A DNA stretch of 61,871 nt from Secundilactobacillus oryzae JCM 18671 (GCF_000740055.1 NZ_BBJM01000008.1:1-61871); one strand, 5' to 3'. Counted from the first letter of the stretch, positions 27,549 through 36,472 are shown. Notes: generated by a model from the letters alone, not told the origin. Program-made: numbers and translations.

Positions 27549-27640
27549 ACGCTATTTCAAATAAGCTCTCGTGTAATCATTTTCGCCAGCTGGGGTGATA
27601 TTCCACACCCTTTAGTTTTGGATTAACTAGGTGGCTCTCT
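27549..27640 (-). pseudogene. Remnant of a second oppA gene (3' end only)
   Basis: About 90 bases are nearly identical to 24376-24467, the last codons of the oppA at 24377, with a small insertion that shifts the frame. It continues downstream (minus strand) after the MITE-like repeat into a copy of the spacer and promoter upstream region. This shows that an oppA-promoter unit was once tandemly duplicated and then largely deleted. Confidence 0.8.
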
Positions 27641-27725
27641 TTTGAAAAACTTTTATCCGTAGTAGAAAGATCAGAGAATTTACGTATCTAAAATCGTACC
27701 ATCAAAGTAGATAGAGCAGGAGGTG

Positions 27726-27746
27726 GTAACACATTTGTGTTACAAT
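27726..27746 (+). promoter_or_regulatory. Operator/promoter of the toxin-antitoxin pair
   Basis: GTAACAC-N4-GTGTTAC (27726-27743), a perfect 7+7 palindrome overlapping an extended -10 (TGtTACAAT). Such overlap is typical of autoregulation by a RelB/RelE-like complex. Confidence 0.6.
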
Positions 27747-27771
27747 GAATTTAAAGAGAGGAAGTGCAACG

Positions 27772-27996
27772 ATGGGATCGACAAAAACGGTACGATTTAA
27801 TAAAGAAGATGAAGAACTTGTTAATGCTTATTTGAAAGCTACTGGCAAAACTTTTAGCCAGTTAGTCCATGAAAATATTGTTAACAAGATTGAAGATGAA
27901 ATCGATATTAAAGCCTACCAAGAATTCCTGAAAACGGATGATGGGACTAAAATTCCGTTTGAAGAAGTTGCCAAGGAATTCAACGTTGAGCTATAA
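27772..27996 (+). CDS. RelB/DinJ-type antitoxin
   Basis: 74 residues: a ribbon-helix-helix N-terminus (STKTVRFNKEDEELVNAYLKATGKTFSQLVHENIV) that binds the operator just upstream, and an acidic C-terminal tail that neutralises the toxin. ATG at 27772 follows GAGAGGAAG; a longer frame starting at 27745 is unlikely. It overlaps the toxin gene by 11 bp, which assures coupled translation. The pair is flanked by two related palindromic repeats. Confidence 0.85.
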   Translation: MGSTKTVRFNKEDEELVNAYLKATGKTFSQLVHENIVNKIEDEIDIKAYQEFLKTDDGTKIPFEEVAKEFNVEL

Positions 27997-28276
27997 AGTT
28001 GTTTTTTCTAAAAAAGAGACCAAACAGTTAAGAAAATTGGACAAAAACACCGCAAAAATTATTGTGGAATGGATTGGCAAAAATTTGCAGGGATCCATCA
28101 ATCCATATTTTCATGGGAAAGCGCTGAGTGCAGAGTTAACTGGATTATGGCGTTATAGAGTATTAAATTATCGACTGATATGTTCTATCGATGACGACGT
28201 TGTCACAATCGATATCGTGCTTATTGGGCATAGGAAAGATATTTATCAAATAGCGAAAAAATACTTTGAAAAATGA
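27986..28276 (+). CDS. RelE/YafQ-type mRNA interferase toxin
   Basis: 96 residues beginning LSYKVVFSKKETKQLRKLDKNTAK and containing LRRY-like GLWRYRVLNYRLICSIDDDVVTIDIVLIGHRKDIY, characteristic of the RelE/ParE fold; the C-terminal RKDIY is the usual catalytic strand end. It would cleave mRNA at the ribosome when free of antitoxin. Start: TTG at 27986 within the end of the antitoxin gene (GTTGAGCTATAA). A terminator follows at 28295. Confidence 0.85.
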   Translation: MSYKVVFSKKETKQLRKLDKNTAKIIVEWIGKNLQGSINPYFHGKALSAELTGLWRYRVLNYRLICSIDDDVVTIDIVLIGHRKDIYQIAKKYFEK

Positions 28277-28294
28277 GTAAAGTGATTAACACGA

Positions 28295-28330
28295 AACGGC
28301 ACCTCCTATAACTGGAGATGCCGTTTTTTT
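28295..28330 (+). terminator. Terminator of the toxin-antitoxin operon
   Basis: AACGGCAcCTCC / GGAGaTGCCGTTTTTTT hairpin. Confidence 0.85.
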
Positions 28331-28350
28331 GCCACTATATAGCCAGTTCA

Positions 28351-28395
28351 CTTCGGTCTTTGTGACCACTGCTTAAGGTCGCATGGGGACCGAAG
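28351..28395. repeat. 45-bp short form of the palindromic MITE-like element
   Basis: CTTCGGTCtttgTGACC ... GGTCgcatggGGACCGAAG is a near-perfect palindrome. It is made of the two ends of the 27394 element, with the interior deleted and the whole in inverted orientation. With the long form it brackets the oppA remnant and the toxin-antitoxin pair. Confidence 0.7.
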
Positions 28396-28421
28396 GGACA
28401 GCTTATTTACGAAACCAAAAT

Positions 28422-28453
28422 AAAAACCGCAACATCTTGGCTGATGTCGCGGT
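28422..28453 (-). terminator. Rho-independent terminator reading on the minus strand
   Basis: CCGCGACATC / GATGTTGCGG hairpin followed (minus strand) by TTTTTATTTT. It ends transcripts carrying the tandem structured RNA. No gene lies downstream on this strand before the repeats. Confidence 0.8.
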
Positions 28454-28463
28454 CCACGGAGAG

Positions 28464-28768
28464 GCTTATTTAAATGTTGTGTGAGGTGCTACTCACAGAT
28501 AGCAGAATCAACGGATTGCTGTCACACTTAGTCATAAACGTGATTCTCAGCACCACACCTTGCGTTTAACCCAGTCTCGCAATCATCTTAACCCGATGAT
28601 TTTAGCGCGACTATGTTAATCCTCAGGTGAGAACCGTGCCGATTCACACTCTTGATCATGTTCCGTCAATCTAATTCTTGCGTTTAGTCCACCTGACAAT
28701 CATCCAAAGTCGATGATTTTTGTCAGGTGATACTAATCCTCAGAATCAATCGATTGCCGTCACTCTTC
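28464..28768 (-). ncRNA. Unassigned tandem structured RNA downstream of rpsN
   Basis: Two units with a period of about 117 bases each read GAGGATTA (28741-28734; 28624-28617), a long stem topped by AATCATC-N7-GATGATT, then TTA-AACGCAAG or CTA-AACGCAAG (ending at 28677 and 28559). The middle stems differ in sequence but both pair: CACCTGAC/GTCAGGTG in one, AGTCgCGC/GCGaGACT in the other, and TTAGT/ACTAA versus TTAAC/GTTAA at the base. A third domain has GTGTGGTGCT/AGCACctCACAC around AGAATCA/TGATTCT. Similar AGTGnGAcnGCAATC segments precede units. A terminator follows. It resembles a tandem riboswitch, but no regulated gene remains. Confidence 0.6.
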
Positions 28769-28773
28769 TGGTT

Positions 28774-28995
28774 TTACCAGCTTGCCTTTTTCACACCGGG
28801 AATTTGTCCAGCATGGGCATACTTTCTAAAGTTCAAACGAGATAGCTTAAACTTACGCATGTAAGCGTGTGGCCGACCATCCAGCTCGTCACGGTTGTGC
28901 ATCCGTGTAGGGGATGCATCACGTGGGAGCTTACTTAACCCTACGTAATCATGATTACGCTTCAGTTCTGCTCTCAAGTCAGCGTACTTTGCCAC
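28774..28995 (-). pseudogene. rpsN: Ribosomal protein S14 (zinc-independent type), 5' end deleted
   Basis: 73 residues from [11 protein letters not shown] to [11 protein letters not shown], lacking CxxC zinc pairs, match the C-minus S14 form, which is about 89 residues. The first 16 or so basic residues (usual start MAKKSKIA...) are missing; a TAA precedes GTG by two codons. The break lies where the truncated MFS gene begins on the other strand. In Firmicutes this paralogue normally replaces zinc S14 under Zur control. A GTG start with a weak AGG could still give a shortened product. Confidence 0.8.
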
Positions 28996-29014
28996 GGTCT
29001 GTTACCTGTTACCT

Positions 29015-30052
29015 CAGATTTTGATCAGTATGGTCGGGGGTGCATGGGCAGACAAGTATTCCCGGAAATGGCTGATTATGGGGGCGGATGGGTCAATCGC
29101 GCTATTGACGCTTTTACTGGCCGTGATTTGGTCGTTGGGCGTGCAAGAGATTTGGCTCTTATTGCTCTTTGCAGGGCTACGGTCGTTGGGACAAGGCATT
29201 CAATAACCTGCTGTTAGTTCAGCGTACCCGCAATTAGTACCGGAAGACGAGTTAACGCGAATTAATGGCATCAACCAAACGATTATGTCGCTTTCGACAC
29301 TGTTATCACCGGTTCTGGGCGGTATTATCCTGGCTAATTTTAATCTATATTGGGCTTTGATGGTCGATGTTTTCACCGCCGCCATTGAACTCTTGTGTAT
29401 GACTAAAATTAAGCTGCAAGCCGTTAAAGCAAAGGCTGAAGCTGTAGCAGAGTCGGCCAAAGTGACTGAAGAGGAATTACTATCTGGCTTTAAGTACATT
29501 TTCAAAAATGATAGTCTTCGCTATTTATTCTATATTTACGCGGCGGGCTTCTTATTGATGACGCCGGTTAATGTATTGAGCCTACTGTTCGTGCAACGAC
29601 ACTTTGGGGCTTCGGTGGTCAACTTGACGCTTCAAGAAATTGCCTGGGCGGCGGGCTCGGTGATTGCCGGACTATTGGTGGCTAAACACAAAGAATTTAA
29701 GAATAATGCCACGGTGCTAGGACTTGGCGTTGGGACGTTTGCAGCCGTCATGGTCGTAACCGCACTGTCGCCGACCATTTGGTTCTATCTTGCGATGATG
29801 TTCTTACTGGGAGTGGCGTCGCCGTACTATTACACGAACCAAGCCGTGATTATTCAAACGGAATCAGCCCCAGAATTTATGGGCCGAACTTTTGCCGCCT
29901 TTCAAATGATTGGGAATATTATGTTACTGATTGGTAGTTTGGGCTTGGGACCACTGGCCGATGTCTTTCCGATGGTTTGGCTATTCATCAGCTGTGGGGT
30001 TTTATTACTACTCATATCAATTTGGTATATTTTCAAAACAAAAACGGTTTAA
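29015..30052 (+). pseudogene. MFS transporter, 5' end deleted and in-frame TAA
   Basis: From LISMVGGAWADKYSRKWLI (MFS loop 2-3, so TM1-2 are missing) the frame runs to a TAA at 29204-29206 after GQGIQ, then continues in the same frame as PAVSSAYPQLVPEDELTRINGIN... to the normal end. It matches the macrolide-efflux/enterobactin-exporter-like MFS group (DUF894 type). Two independent lesions make it a clear pseudogene. It is divergent from and fused to the truncated rpsN. Confidence 0.85.
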
Positions 30053-30055
30053 CTG

Positions 30056-30089
30056 TTTCGCTATCCAGTTTTGGATAGCGATTTTTTTG
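30056..30089 (+). terminator. Rho-independent terminator
   Basis: TCGCTATCC / GGATAGCGA followed by TTTTTTT just after the MFS stop codon. Confidence 0.85.
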
Positions 30090-30213
30090 TATTTTCAGAT
30101 AGTTACGAAACAGCTAAATATAAAATGGTTATGAATTTTACTGGACAAGTGTCTAACATGGAACTATGATAAAAATAAAAACGATTCCATTTAACTTGCG
30201 GAGGTGTTTTATA

Positions 30214-31908
30214 ATGACAAAATCAAAAGCAATCATGATTGGTGCCGGTCTTTCAAACATGGCAGCAGCCGTTTATTTAATTCAAGAGGGTCACTGGCAA
30301 GGTGATCGTATCACGTTCTATTCTTTGGATGATCACGGATCGAACGATGGTGCGCCAACCGATACGGTGACGGATGAGTATTGGAACAAGAATCATCCAA
30401 TGACCAATACCAAAGGCTATGTTGCCCGAGGCGGCCGGATGCTCAACTACCGGACGTACGTCGATTTAATGGATTTACTGGACCGAATTCCTTCGGCGAC
30501 TGAACCTCATATGACGGCAGCCGAAGATACCCGTGATTTTGATAGTAAACATCGGACTTTTGATAAGGCGCGTTTGCTTCAAGGGGGGAAGGGCATCATT
30601 AATGGTGGTCACCTTGGCTTGAATAATCTTGATCGGATGTATTTGAGTCGCCTAGTTTTGATGCCAGATAGTCAGGAAGAAAAGCTCGATAACATAACCA
30701 TCGCGGAATACTTTAAGAAGACCCCGCACATTTTCCAAACTAATTTCTGGTACATGTGGGAGACCACGTTTGCCTTTAGAACTCAGAGTTCGGCGCAAGA
30801 ACTCCGACGTTACATGCACCAAATGATTTACGAATTCACGCAAATTGAACACCTTGTGGGCGTTAACCGGACACGTTATAACCAGTACGAAAGCATGATG
30901 TTGCCACTGATTAATTATCTGAAAGATCAAGGTTGCAACATCGTACTCAATCGTCGGGTAACGGACTGGCAGTTTAAGGACACGCCAATGCAGGATGAAA
31001 TTACGGTGACTGGTCTCGTGATGGAAAATACTGAAACCGGTGAAACTGAAACCGTTGAAGTACCGGATGATACGGCAGTGATTTTCACCAACGGCTCGAT
31101 TACTGATTCAGCAACACTGGGCGATTACGATACCCCAGCTGCCGAAAATATGGACTATGGTGCTGCTGCAGGCTTGTGGAAGAAAGCGACGGAGCACTTC
31201 TACAATCTGGGCAATCCGGATAAATTCTTTGCGGATCGTGATGCCAGTGAATGGGTCAGTTTCACATTGACAACCAAGGATCACGTTTTACTGAATGAAA
31301 TTACCCGAATTACCACACAGGTTCCCGGGAATGCCTTGAATTCATTCTTATCAACCACGCCGATTACGCCACTTGGACAAAAGGACGTGAATATGTCGAT
31401 TGTGGTGCACCACCAACCGCACTTCACGACCCAAAAGGCTAATGAATCCGTCATCTGGGGCTACTTCCTGTATCCACGCCGAACCGGTGAGTTCGTCGAT
31501 AAGCAGTACATTAAGATGACAGGGAAGGAAATGTTAGAAGAATTGTTGGGGCAATTGTCGAAAGTGGATCCCGGCCCGAATAACATCATGGAAAAGGCTG
31601 ATGCCATTTACGATAGTGTCATCAACAACATCCCAGTTTACATGCCATATGCTTCAGCCCTCTTTAATAACCGGGCTAAGAGCGACCGTCCGGAAATTAT
31701 TCCAGAGCACTCCACGAACCTCGCCTTTACGGGTGAATTCGTGGAGCAACCGTATCAGATGATTTTTACGGAACAAAGCGCTGTTCGTTCGGGTGAAGTG
31801 GCAGCTTACCACTTTGCCGGTGTCCCAATGGATAAGTTAGTGACCAATCCAAGATTCGATAAGGATCCAAAGGTATTGGCAAGAGCGACGAAGAAAATGT
31901 TCTCCTAA
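30214..31908 (+). CDS. ohyA: Oleate hydratase
   Basis: 564 residues of the myosin-cross-reactive-antigen family: FAD-binding GAGLSNMAAAVYLI near residue 10, GGRMLNYRTYVDLMDLL, ETTFAFRTQSSAQELRRYMHQM and the C-terminal AFTGEFVEQPYQMIFTEQSAVR. It adds water to the cis-9 double bond of oleate and related fatty acids, giving 10-hydroxystearate; it protects against free fatty acids. GGAGGTG lies 8 nt before ATG at 30214. It is monocistronic, with its own terminator. Confidence 0.95.
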   Translation: MTKSKAIMIGAGLSNMAAAVYLIQEGHWQGDRITFYSLDDHGSNDGAPTDTVTDEYWNKNHPMTNTKGYVARGGRMLNYRTYVDLMDLLDRIPSATEPHMTAAEDTRDFDSKHRTFDKARLLQGGKGIINGGHLGLNNLDRMYLSRLVLMPDSQEEKLDNITIAEYFKKTPHIFQTNFWYMWETTFAFRTQSSAQELRRYMHQMIYEFTQIEHLVGVNRTRYNQYESMMLPLINYLKDQGCNIVLNRRVTDWQFKDTPMQDEITVTGLVMENTETGETETVEVPDDTAVIFTNGSITDSATLGDYDTPAAENMDYGAAAGLWKKATEHFYNLGNPDKFFADRDASEWVSFTLTTKDHVLLNEITRITTQVPGNALNSFLSTTPITPLGQKDVNMSIVVHHQPHFTTQKANESVIWGYFLYPRRTGEFVDKQYIKMTGKEMLEELLGQLSKVDPGPNNIMEKADAIYDSVINNIPVYMPYASALFNNRAKSDRPEIIPEHSTNLAFTGEFVEQPYQMIFTEQSAVRSGEVAAYHFAGVPMDKLVTNPRFDKDPKVLARATKKMFS

Positions 31909-31928
31909 TCTAATCAAATGCGATTAAC

Positions 31929-31975
31929 AAAAAAAGACATCATCAAGCGTGTAGCTTGGTGACGTCTTTTTTTGA
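31929..31975. terminator. Bidirectional terminator between ohyA and padR
   Basis: AAAAAGACaTCATCAAGC / GCTTGGTGACGTCTTTTTTT hairpin. Confidence 0.85.
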
Positions 31976-31986
31976 TGGACTCGCCT

Positions 31987-32529
31987 TTACCGACTTACCT
32001 TATCAATAATATCTTGTAGCCAGGCGGTATACCGGGTTTCACGCTGAATCGCGTGCTGCAAAATCAGAAAGTGGCCGAGGTTATTTTGACTGGTTTCGTC
32101 AGGGAACTTGCGGCTCATTTGGTTTTTCAAATGGGTAAGTTTGGCCTGATGAAGTTGGTGTTGTTCAGTCAGCATCGGGAGCAACAAGGGATCGTCCGCC
32201 GAGTGAATGAAGTAGAGTTTCAGGATAAATTCGTCTTTAGTAGCGGATATTTCTGGTGTCGGTTCGCTCAGCCACTCTCTCAGGACCGTTTTCCCAGCTG
32301 ATGTGATGGAATAGAGTTTCTTTTCTAATTTTTCGCCGACAAGTTCCAGTTCGTGGGTGATGAGGGCGTCGTCTTCTAATCGTTTGAGCAAGGGGTAGAT
32401 TTGGCTGTGGTTAGCGGACCAAAATTCGCCAATGTCTGAATCGAAAGCCTTAGTGATATCGTACCCAGTGAGCTTTTTTTCGCTGAGTAACCCCAAAATA
32501 ATGTATTTTAACTGATTTCGCTGTGCCAC
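31987..32529 (-). CDS. padR: PadR-family repressor of the phenolic acid stress response
   Basis: 180 residues: winged HTH (KYIILGLLSEKKLTGYDITKAFDSDIGEFWSANHSQIYPLLKRLE) and a C-terminal helical dimerisation domain. PadR represses padA and is released by p-coumarate or ferulate. The gene is divergent from padA, with a perfect ATGT-N8-ACAT operator between them. Length and context match L. plantarum PadR. Confidence 0.93.
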   Translation of the reverse strand: MAQRNQLKYIILGLLSEKKLTGYDITKAFDSDIGEFWSANHSQIYPLLKRLEDDALITHELELVGEKLEKKLYSITSAGKTVLREWLSEPTPEISATKDEFILKLYFIHSADDPLLLPMLTEQHQLHQAKLTHLKNQMSRKFPDETSQNNLGHFLILQHAIQRETRYTAWLQDIIDKVSR

Positions 32530-32589
32530 ACGATTTTCCCCCTTGACTTTAAGTTAGGTTCAGTTTAACATAATCACGTAATCAAAAAC

Positions 32590-32605
32590 ATGTATATATT
32601 TACAT
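32590..32605 (+). promoter_or_regulatory. PadR operator
   Basis: ATGT-atatattt-ACAT, an exact match to the known PadR box ATGT-8N-ACAT, 27 bases upstream of the padA start. Confidence 0.85.
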
Positions 32606-32617
32606 ATATAAACTTAA

Positions 32618-33106
<489 letters not shown>

Positions 33107-33151
33107 AAAAGCACCACCTCTGCGGTCATGCCGCTCGGGTGGTGCTTTTAG
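33107..33151. terminator. Bidirectional terminator
   Basis: AAAAAGCACCACC / GGGTGGTGCTTTT hairpin between padA and the converging response regulator. Confidence 0.85.
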
Positions 33152-33978
33152 CGTTCTTGGACTAAACCATCAAAGAAGTGCTTGAGTGAGGTTTTTCCGC
33201 CAGTGCTGCGTTTGCCTTCTAGATATAGCATCTCGTCTCGAACGTTTTTGTAATCATAAAGCGTGTTCGCGTACTCGACCACTATTTCGTCCCCCATATC
33301 ATCCATACAAAGGGTGGCCAAGTTGGTTAAACCGGTCTTGATGGCCCGCCGAATTCGCTGAAACATGATTTTTTTCTCTCGGTCATCAATGTGGTATTGG
33401 GCTTCAAAGTCAATATCCCGAAAACTGATGCGTTGTTCCTGCATGATTTGACTGACAGATAGAATATCGGATGATCCGGCTTCCGAGGTGATGCCTAGAA
33501 AGCGTAGAATGGCAAGAACCTGGGCTCGGCTAGTCGATGGTGGATTTGGGGTAGCTACCGCTGTAGCGCCACCGCCCACAAGGGATTGAATATTCTCCAG
33601 TTTTTGCGCCATTTGAATGCTTTGACCAACTTTTTCAACGACGGTTTTGACTTCGATGACATTAATGGGTTTATCAATGAAGAATTCAATGCCGGCTTCG
33701 TAAGCTTGGGCGCGTAAATCGCTATCTTTGACTTGCGAAATCATGACGAATCGGATCGCTGGTTTGAGTTGGCGAACTTGTTTGATGAGTTCAATACCAG
33801 AAGTGCCCGGCATGAGTAAGTCGACTAGCATGATGTCGACCTCCAAATGCATGAGGTCCGCCAGGGTTTTGTCCGCTCCGGCAGCCGTGCCAACGACAGT
33901 ATTCGAAGATTCTTTTTCTAAAATCCGCTGTAAGATCATTGGAATTGAAGGGTCATCATCGACGATATAGAAATTCAT
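33148..33978 (-). CDS. glnL: Response regulator, GlnL (YcbB)-like
   Basis: 276 residues. Receiver domain 1-115: acidic pocket Asp7-9, phospho-acceptor Asp53 in IMLVDLLMPG, Lys103 in FIDKPIN. A Gly/Ala/Pro linker follows, then a YcbB-type DNA-binding region (RAQVLAILRFLGITSEAGSSDILSVSQIM...). Its start overlaps the kinase stop by 4 bp (ATGA), so the pair is translationally coupled. In B. subtilis GlnKL activates glutamine use; here the neighbours are ornithine carbamoyltransferase and a YfcC antiporter, so the target may differ. Confidence 0.82.
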   Translation of the reverse strand: MNFYIVDDDPSIPMILQRILEKESSNTVVGTAAGADKTLADLMHLEVDIMLVDLLMPGTSGIELIKQVRQLKPAIRFVMISQVKDSDLRAQAYEAGIEFFIDKPINVIEVKTVVEKVGQSIQMAQKLENIQSLVGGGATAVATPNPPSTSRAQVLAILRFLGITSEAGSSDILSVSQIMQEQRISFRDIDFEAQYHIDDREKKIMFQRIRRAIKTGLTNLATLCMDDMGDEIVVEYANTLYDYKNVRDEMLYLEGKRSTGGKTSLKHFFDGLVQER

Positions 33979-35273
33979 GCTGTCACCTCCTGCATTAATT
34001 TTTGTTTGTTCAAGGTTAAATGAAAAACGGTGCCTTTGCCGAGTGTTGAATCAACGGTAATGTTGCCGCCAAACTGCTCTTCGACAATTATCTTAACATG
34101 TGAAAGACCAATCCCCCGATAAACATTGCCGGTCGTTTCGTTGAATTTGGTCGTAAAACCGGGCTGGAAAATCATGCCTAGGGTCTGGTCATCCATACCG
34201 CTACCATTATCTGACACGTCAACGAGAATATCGCTGCCGTCATCTACCACCGTTACTCGTACTCGACCATTAGTAGTGTGGTCAAGCGCATCGACGCCGT
34301 TAAAAATCAGATTAGACAGGATGGAGACAACGTAGTAGTGACTAGGAATCACTAAATCGACATGATTATGGACGTCGATGACGACGCTTTGTTTTTTAGT
34401 CTTGATTGACTCGCGAATATAATCAGTCGTCACCCGTAAAATGTCGGCGAGTGGCATGGCTTCGTTTTGCTCATCACTAAAGGAATCTCCTAACCCCCTG
34501 ATCACATTTTGATAATCCTTTTTGACTTCGTGAACGTCGCGGGCAATGTCCAACGCCATTGCTTTTTGTTTTTGACCAATCGCTAATTCTTGGAGGTCTT
34601 GGTTCAATAAATAGGCGTTTTTCATGATGTTTTCAATTTCGGTAATATTCTTTTGCATAAAGTAGACTTCGCTTTTAATGGAAGATGAAATCCAAATAAA
34701 GTGGTAATATCTGCGTTCATGATTTTCGTCACGAAGCATGAGCGTGAAATAGTGGTACAAAATGGCAAATAAGCCGCTACAGAGGCTCCGTACTAGTGCC
34801 GCCACGAATAAGATTTGAAATAAACGATAGCTATAATCAGTGAATCCGGTCAGCAAGCTGACTTCTAATAGATTAGAAACGTAGTCACAAATAATGATGG
34901 TCAGGAGAAACGAGCTATTGTTGCGCTGACCGTGCCGCCAATACAAAAAATAATAAAGTACGCCGTAACTGAGGTAGAAAACCATGTCAGTTGCAATGAA
35001 TTGTAAAATTTTGCCGACACTAGCATCTTGACCAATGAACAGTAGTAAGCCCCGGAAAACTGGTGAGGCGAACGCAATGGCCGCAGTTAATTGGAGTGGA
35101 TTTAAGTCAGCGTTGAAGTACAGAAATACCGGCAGCAAAAAAACGGATAGGGTCAAAATAAATCCCGGGGTGTAGGTTTGAAAGTTAACCTGTGAAGCGA
35201 GAGCAATACAGGTTGCAGCAATCAGAATCCGTTGATAACGTTCGTGCATGATGAATCGATTTTGTCTAAACAT
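33975..35273 (-). CDS. glnK: Sensor histidine kinase, GlnK (YcbA)-like
   Basis: 432 residues: about six N-terminal membrane segments (residues 15-180), a coiled stretch, the phospho-acceptor His248 in DIARDVHEVKKDYQN, and an ATPase with N-box LIFNGVDAL, G1 DNGSGMDD and G2 GIGLSHVKI. It would phosphorylate the GlnL-like regulator that overlaps it. GGGAGC lies before ATG at 35273. It is divergent from the ornithine carbamoyltransferase gene, with 101 bp between. Confidence 0.85.
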   Translation of the reverse strand: MFRQNRFIMHERYQRILIAATCIALASQVNFQTYTPGFILTLSVFLLPVFLYFNADLNPLQLTAAIAFASPVFRGLLLFIGQDASVGKILQFIATDMVFYLSYGVLYYFLYWRHGQRNNSSFLLTIIICDYVSNLLEVSLLTGFTDYSYRLFQILFVAALVRSLCSGLFAILYHYFTLMLRDENHERRYYHFIWISSSIKSEVYFMQKNITEIENIMKNAYLLNQDLQELAIGQKQKAMALDIARDVHEVKKDYQNVIRGLGDSFSDEQNEAMPLADILRVTTDYIRESIKTKKQSVVIDVHNHVDLVIPSHYYVVSILSNLIFNGVDALDHTTNGRVRVTVVDDGSDILVDVSDNGSGMDDQTLGMIFQPGFTTKFNETTGNVYRGIGLSHVKIIVEEQFGGNITVDSTLGKGTVFHLTLNKQKLMQEVTA

Positions 35274-35323
35274 TGGGAGCTCCTAAAATAAATTATTCAC
35301 AAATTGAAACTTTATGAAGTTTT

Positions 35324-35343
35324 TTGAAACCGCTTTCTATACT
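35324..35343 (+). promoter_or_regulatory. -10 region with overlapping cre-like site before the OTC gene
   Basis: TTGAAACCGCTTTCTA (35324-35339) matches cre at most positions but ends CT in place of CA. It overlaps TATACT (35338-35343). The -35 is poor, as in activator-dependent promoters. Confidence 0.5.
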
Positions 35344-35374
35344 GATAGTGTAAAGAATAGAGGAGGACGACACA

Positions 35375-36373
35375 ATGTTTAATTTACGAAATAGAAGTTT
35401 TTTGACGTTATTGGATTACACACCACGAGAAATGGGCTATTTATTGGAGCTAGCTGAAGATTTAAAGAAAGCCAAGTATACGGGGACAGAACAGCCTAAG
35501 TTAAAAGGTAAGAATGTGGCTTTAATTTTTGAAAAAAATTCTACTAGAACTCGTTGTGCTTTTGAAGTGGCGGCCTATGATCAGGGTGCTCATGTCACTT
35601 ACCTCGGACCAACTGGAACACAAATGGGCAAAAAAGAAACTGCGAAGGATACGGCACGAGTGCTCGGGGGTATGTACGATGGTATCGAATATCGTGGCTA
35701 CTCACAACGCACGGTTGAAACACTTGCTGAATTTTCTGGGGTTCCAGTTTGGAATGGATTGACCGATGAGGACCATCCGACTCAAGTATTAGCCGATTTT
35801 TTGACTGCCAAAGAGGTTTTAAAGAAGCCATACGGTGAAATCAATTTTACCTACGTGGGTGATGGTCGCAATAACGTGGCCAACGCACTGATGATTGGGG
35901 CAACTATCATGGGGATGACCTTCCACATCGTTTGTCCGAAAGAATTACGACCAACCCAAAAGTTATTAAAGCAATGTGAAGCTATCGCTAAGGACACTGG
36001 GGCAGAAATTCTGGTGACCAGCGATATCGACGAGGGTGTTCTAAATTCTGATGTCATCTATACCGATGTTTGGGTTTCAATGGGTGAGCCTGATTCTGTC
36101 TGGGCTGATCGAATTAAATTGCTTCAGCCGTACCAAGTTAATAGTGACTTGATGGCTAAAACCAAGAACAAGAATGTCATTTTTGAACACTGCTTGCCTT
36201 CATTCCATAATGCTGAAACGGCCGTTGGCAAAGAGATTGCGGAGAAATTTGGCTTGACTGAAATGGAGGTCACGGATGAAGTATTCGAAAGTTCAGCATC
36301 TGTCGTCTTCCAAGAAGCCGAAAACAGAATGCACACCATCAAATCTGTGATGGTAGCCACTTTAGGGGAATAA
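35375..36373 (+). CDS. arcB: Ornithine carbamoyltransferase
   Basis: 332 residues with carbamoyl-phosphate motif STRT (56-59), HPTQ (134-137), ornithine loop SMGEP and HCLP near the C-terminus. It interconverts ornithine plus carbamoyl phosphate and citrulline. The SMG and HCLP motifs favour ornithine over putrescine transferase. AGGAGGAC precedes ATG. There is no arcA or arcC beside it, but a YfcC-type antiporter follows 99 bp later, so it may be the remaining or scattered part of an arginine deiminase set. CcpA control is suggested by the cre-like site. Confidence 0.92.
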   Translation: MFNLRNRSFLTLLDYTPREMGYLLELAEDLKKAKYTGTEQPKLKGKNVALIFEKNSTRTRCAFEVAAYDQGAHVTYLGPTGTQMGKKETAKDTARVLGGMYDGIEYRGYSQRTVETLAEFSGVPVWNGLTDEDHPTQVLADFLTAKEVLKKPYGEINFTYVGDGRNNVANALMIGATIMGMTFHIVCPKELRPTQKLLKQCEAIAKDTGAEILVTSDIDEGVLNSDVIYTDVWVSMGEPDSVWADRIKLLQPYQVNSDLMAKTKNKNVIFEHCLPSFHNAETAVGKEIAEKFGLTEMEVTDEVFESSASVVFQEAENRMHTIKSVMVATLGE

Positions 36374-36387
36374 AACCTGTCATTTCA

Positions 36388-36438
36388 AATAACACGGTTT
36401 AATGGGCTTACCCTAAAGTCATTAAATCGTGTTTTTAT
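36388..36438 (+). terminator. Terminator or attenuator between arcB and yfcC
   Basis: AACACGgTTTAATG / CATTAAAtCGTGTT stem followed by TTTAT. The gap to the next gene is only 99 bp, so partial read-through is possible. Confidence 0.7.
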
Positions 36439-36472
36439 TTAGCTATTATTAAATCTCAAATGGGGGAAAATC

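Noticed and set aside
28464-28768. Tandem RNA as a T-box, glycine, lysine, M-box or yybP-ykoY riboswitch
   Set aside because: There is no GGTGGNACCGCG, no glycine or lysine core motifs and no GGGGAGUAG. Only general similarity to tandem leaders remains.
35375-36373. Putrescine carbamoyltransferase of the agmatine deiminase pathway
   Set aside because: The SMG ornithine loop and HCLP motif fit ornithine carbamoyltransferase, and no agmatine deiminase or carbamate kinase gene is near.
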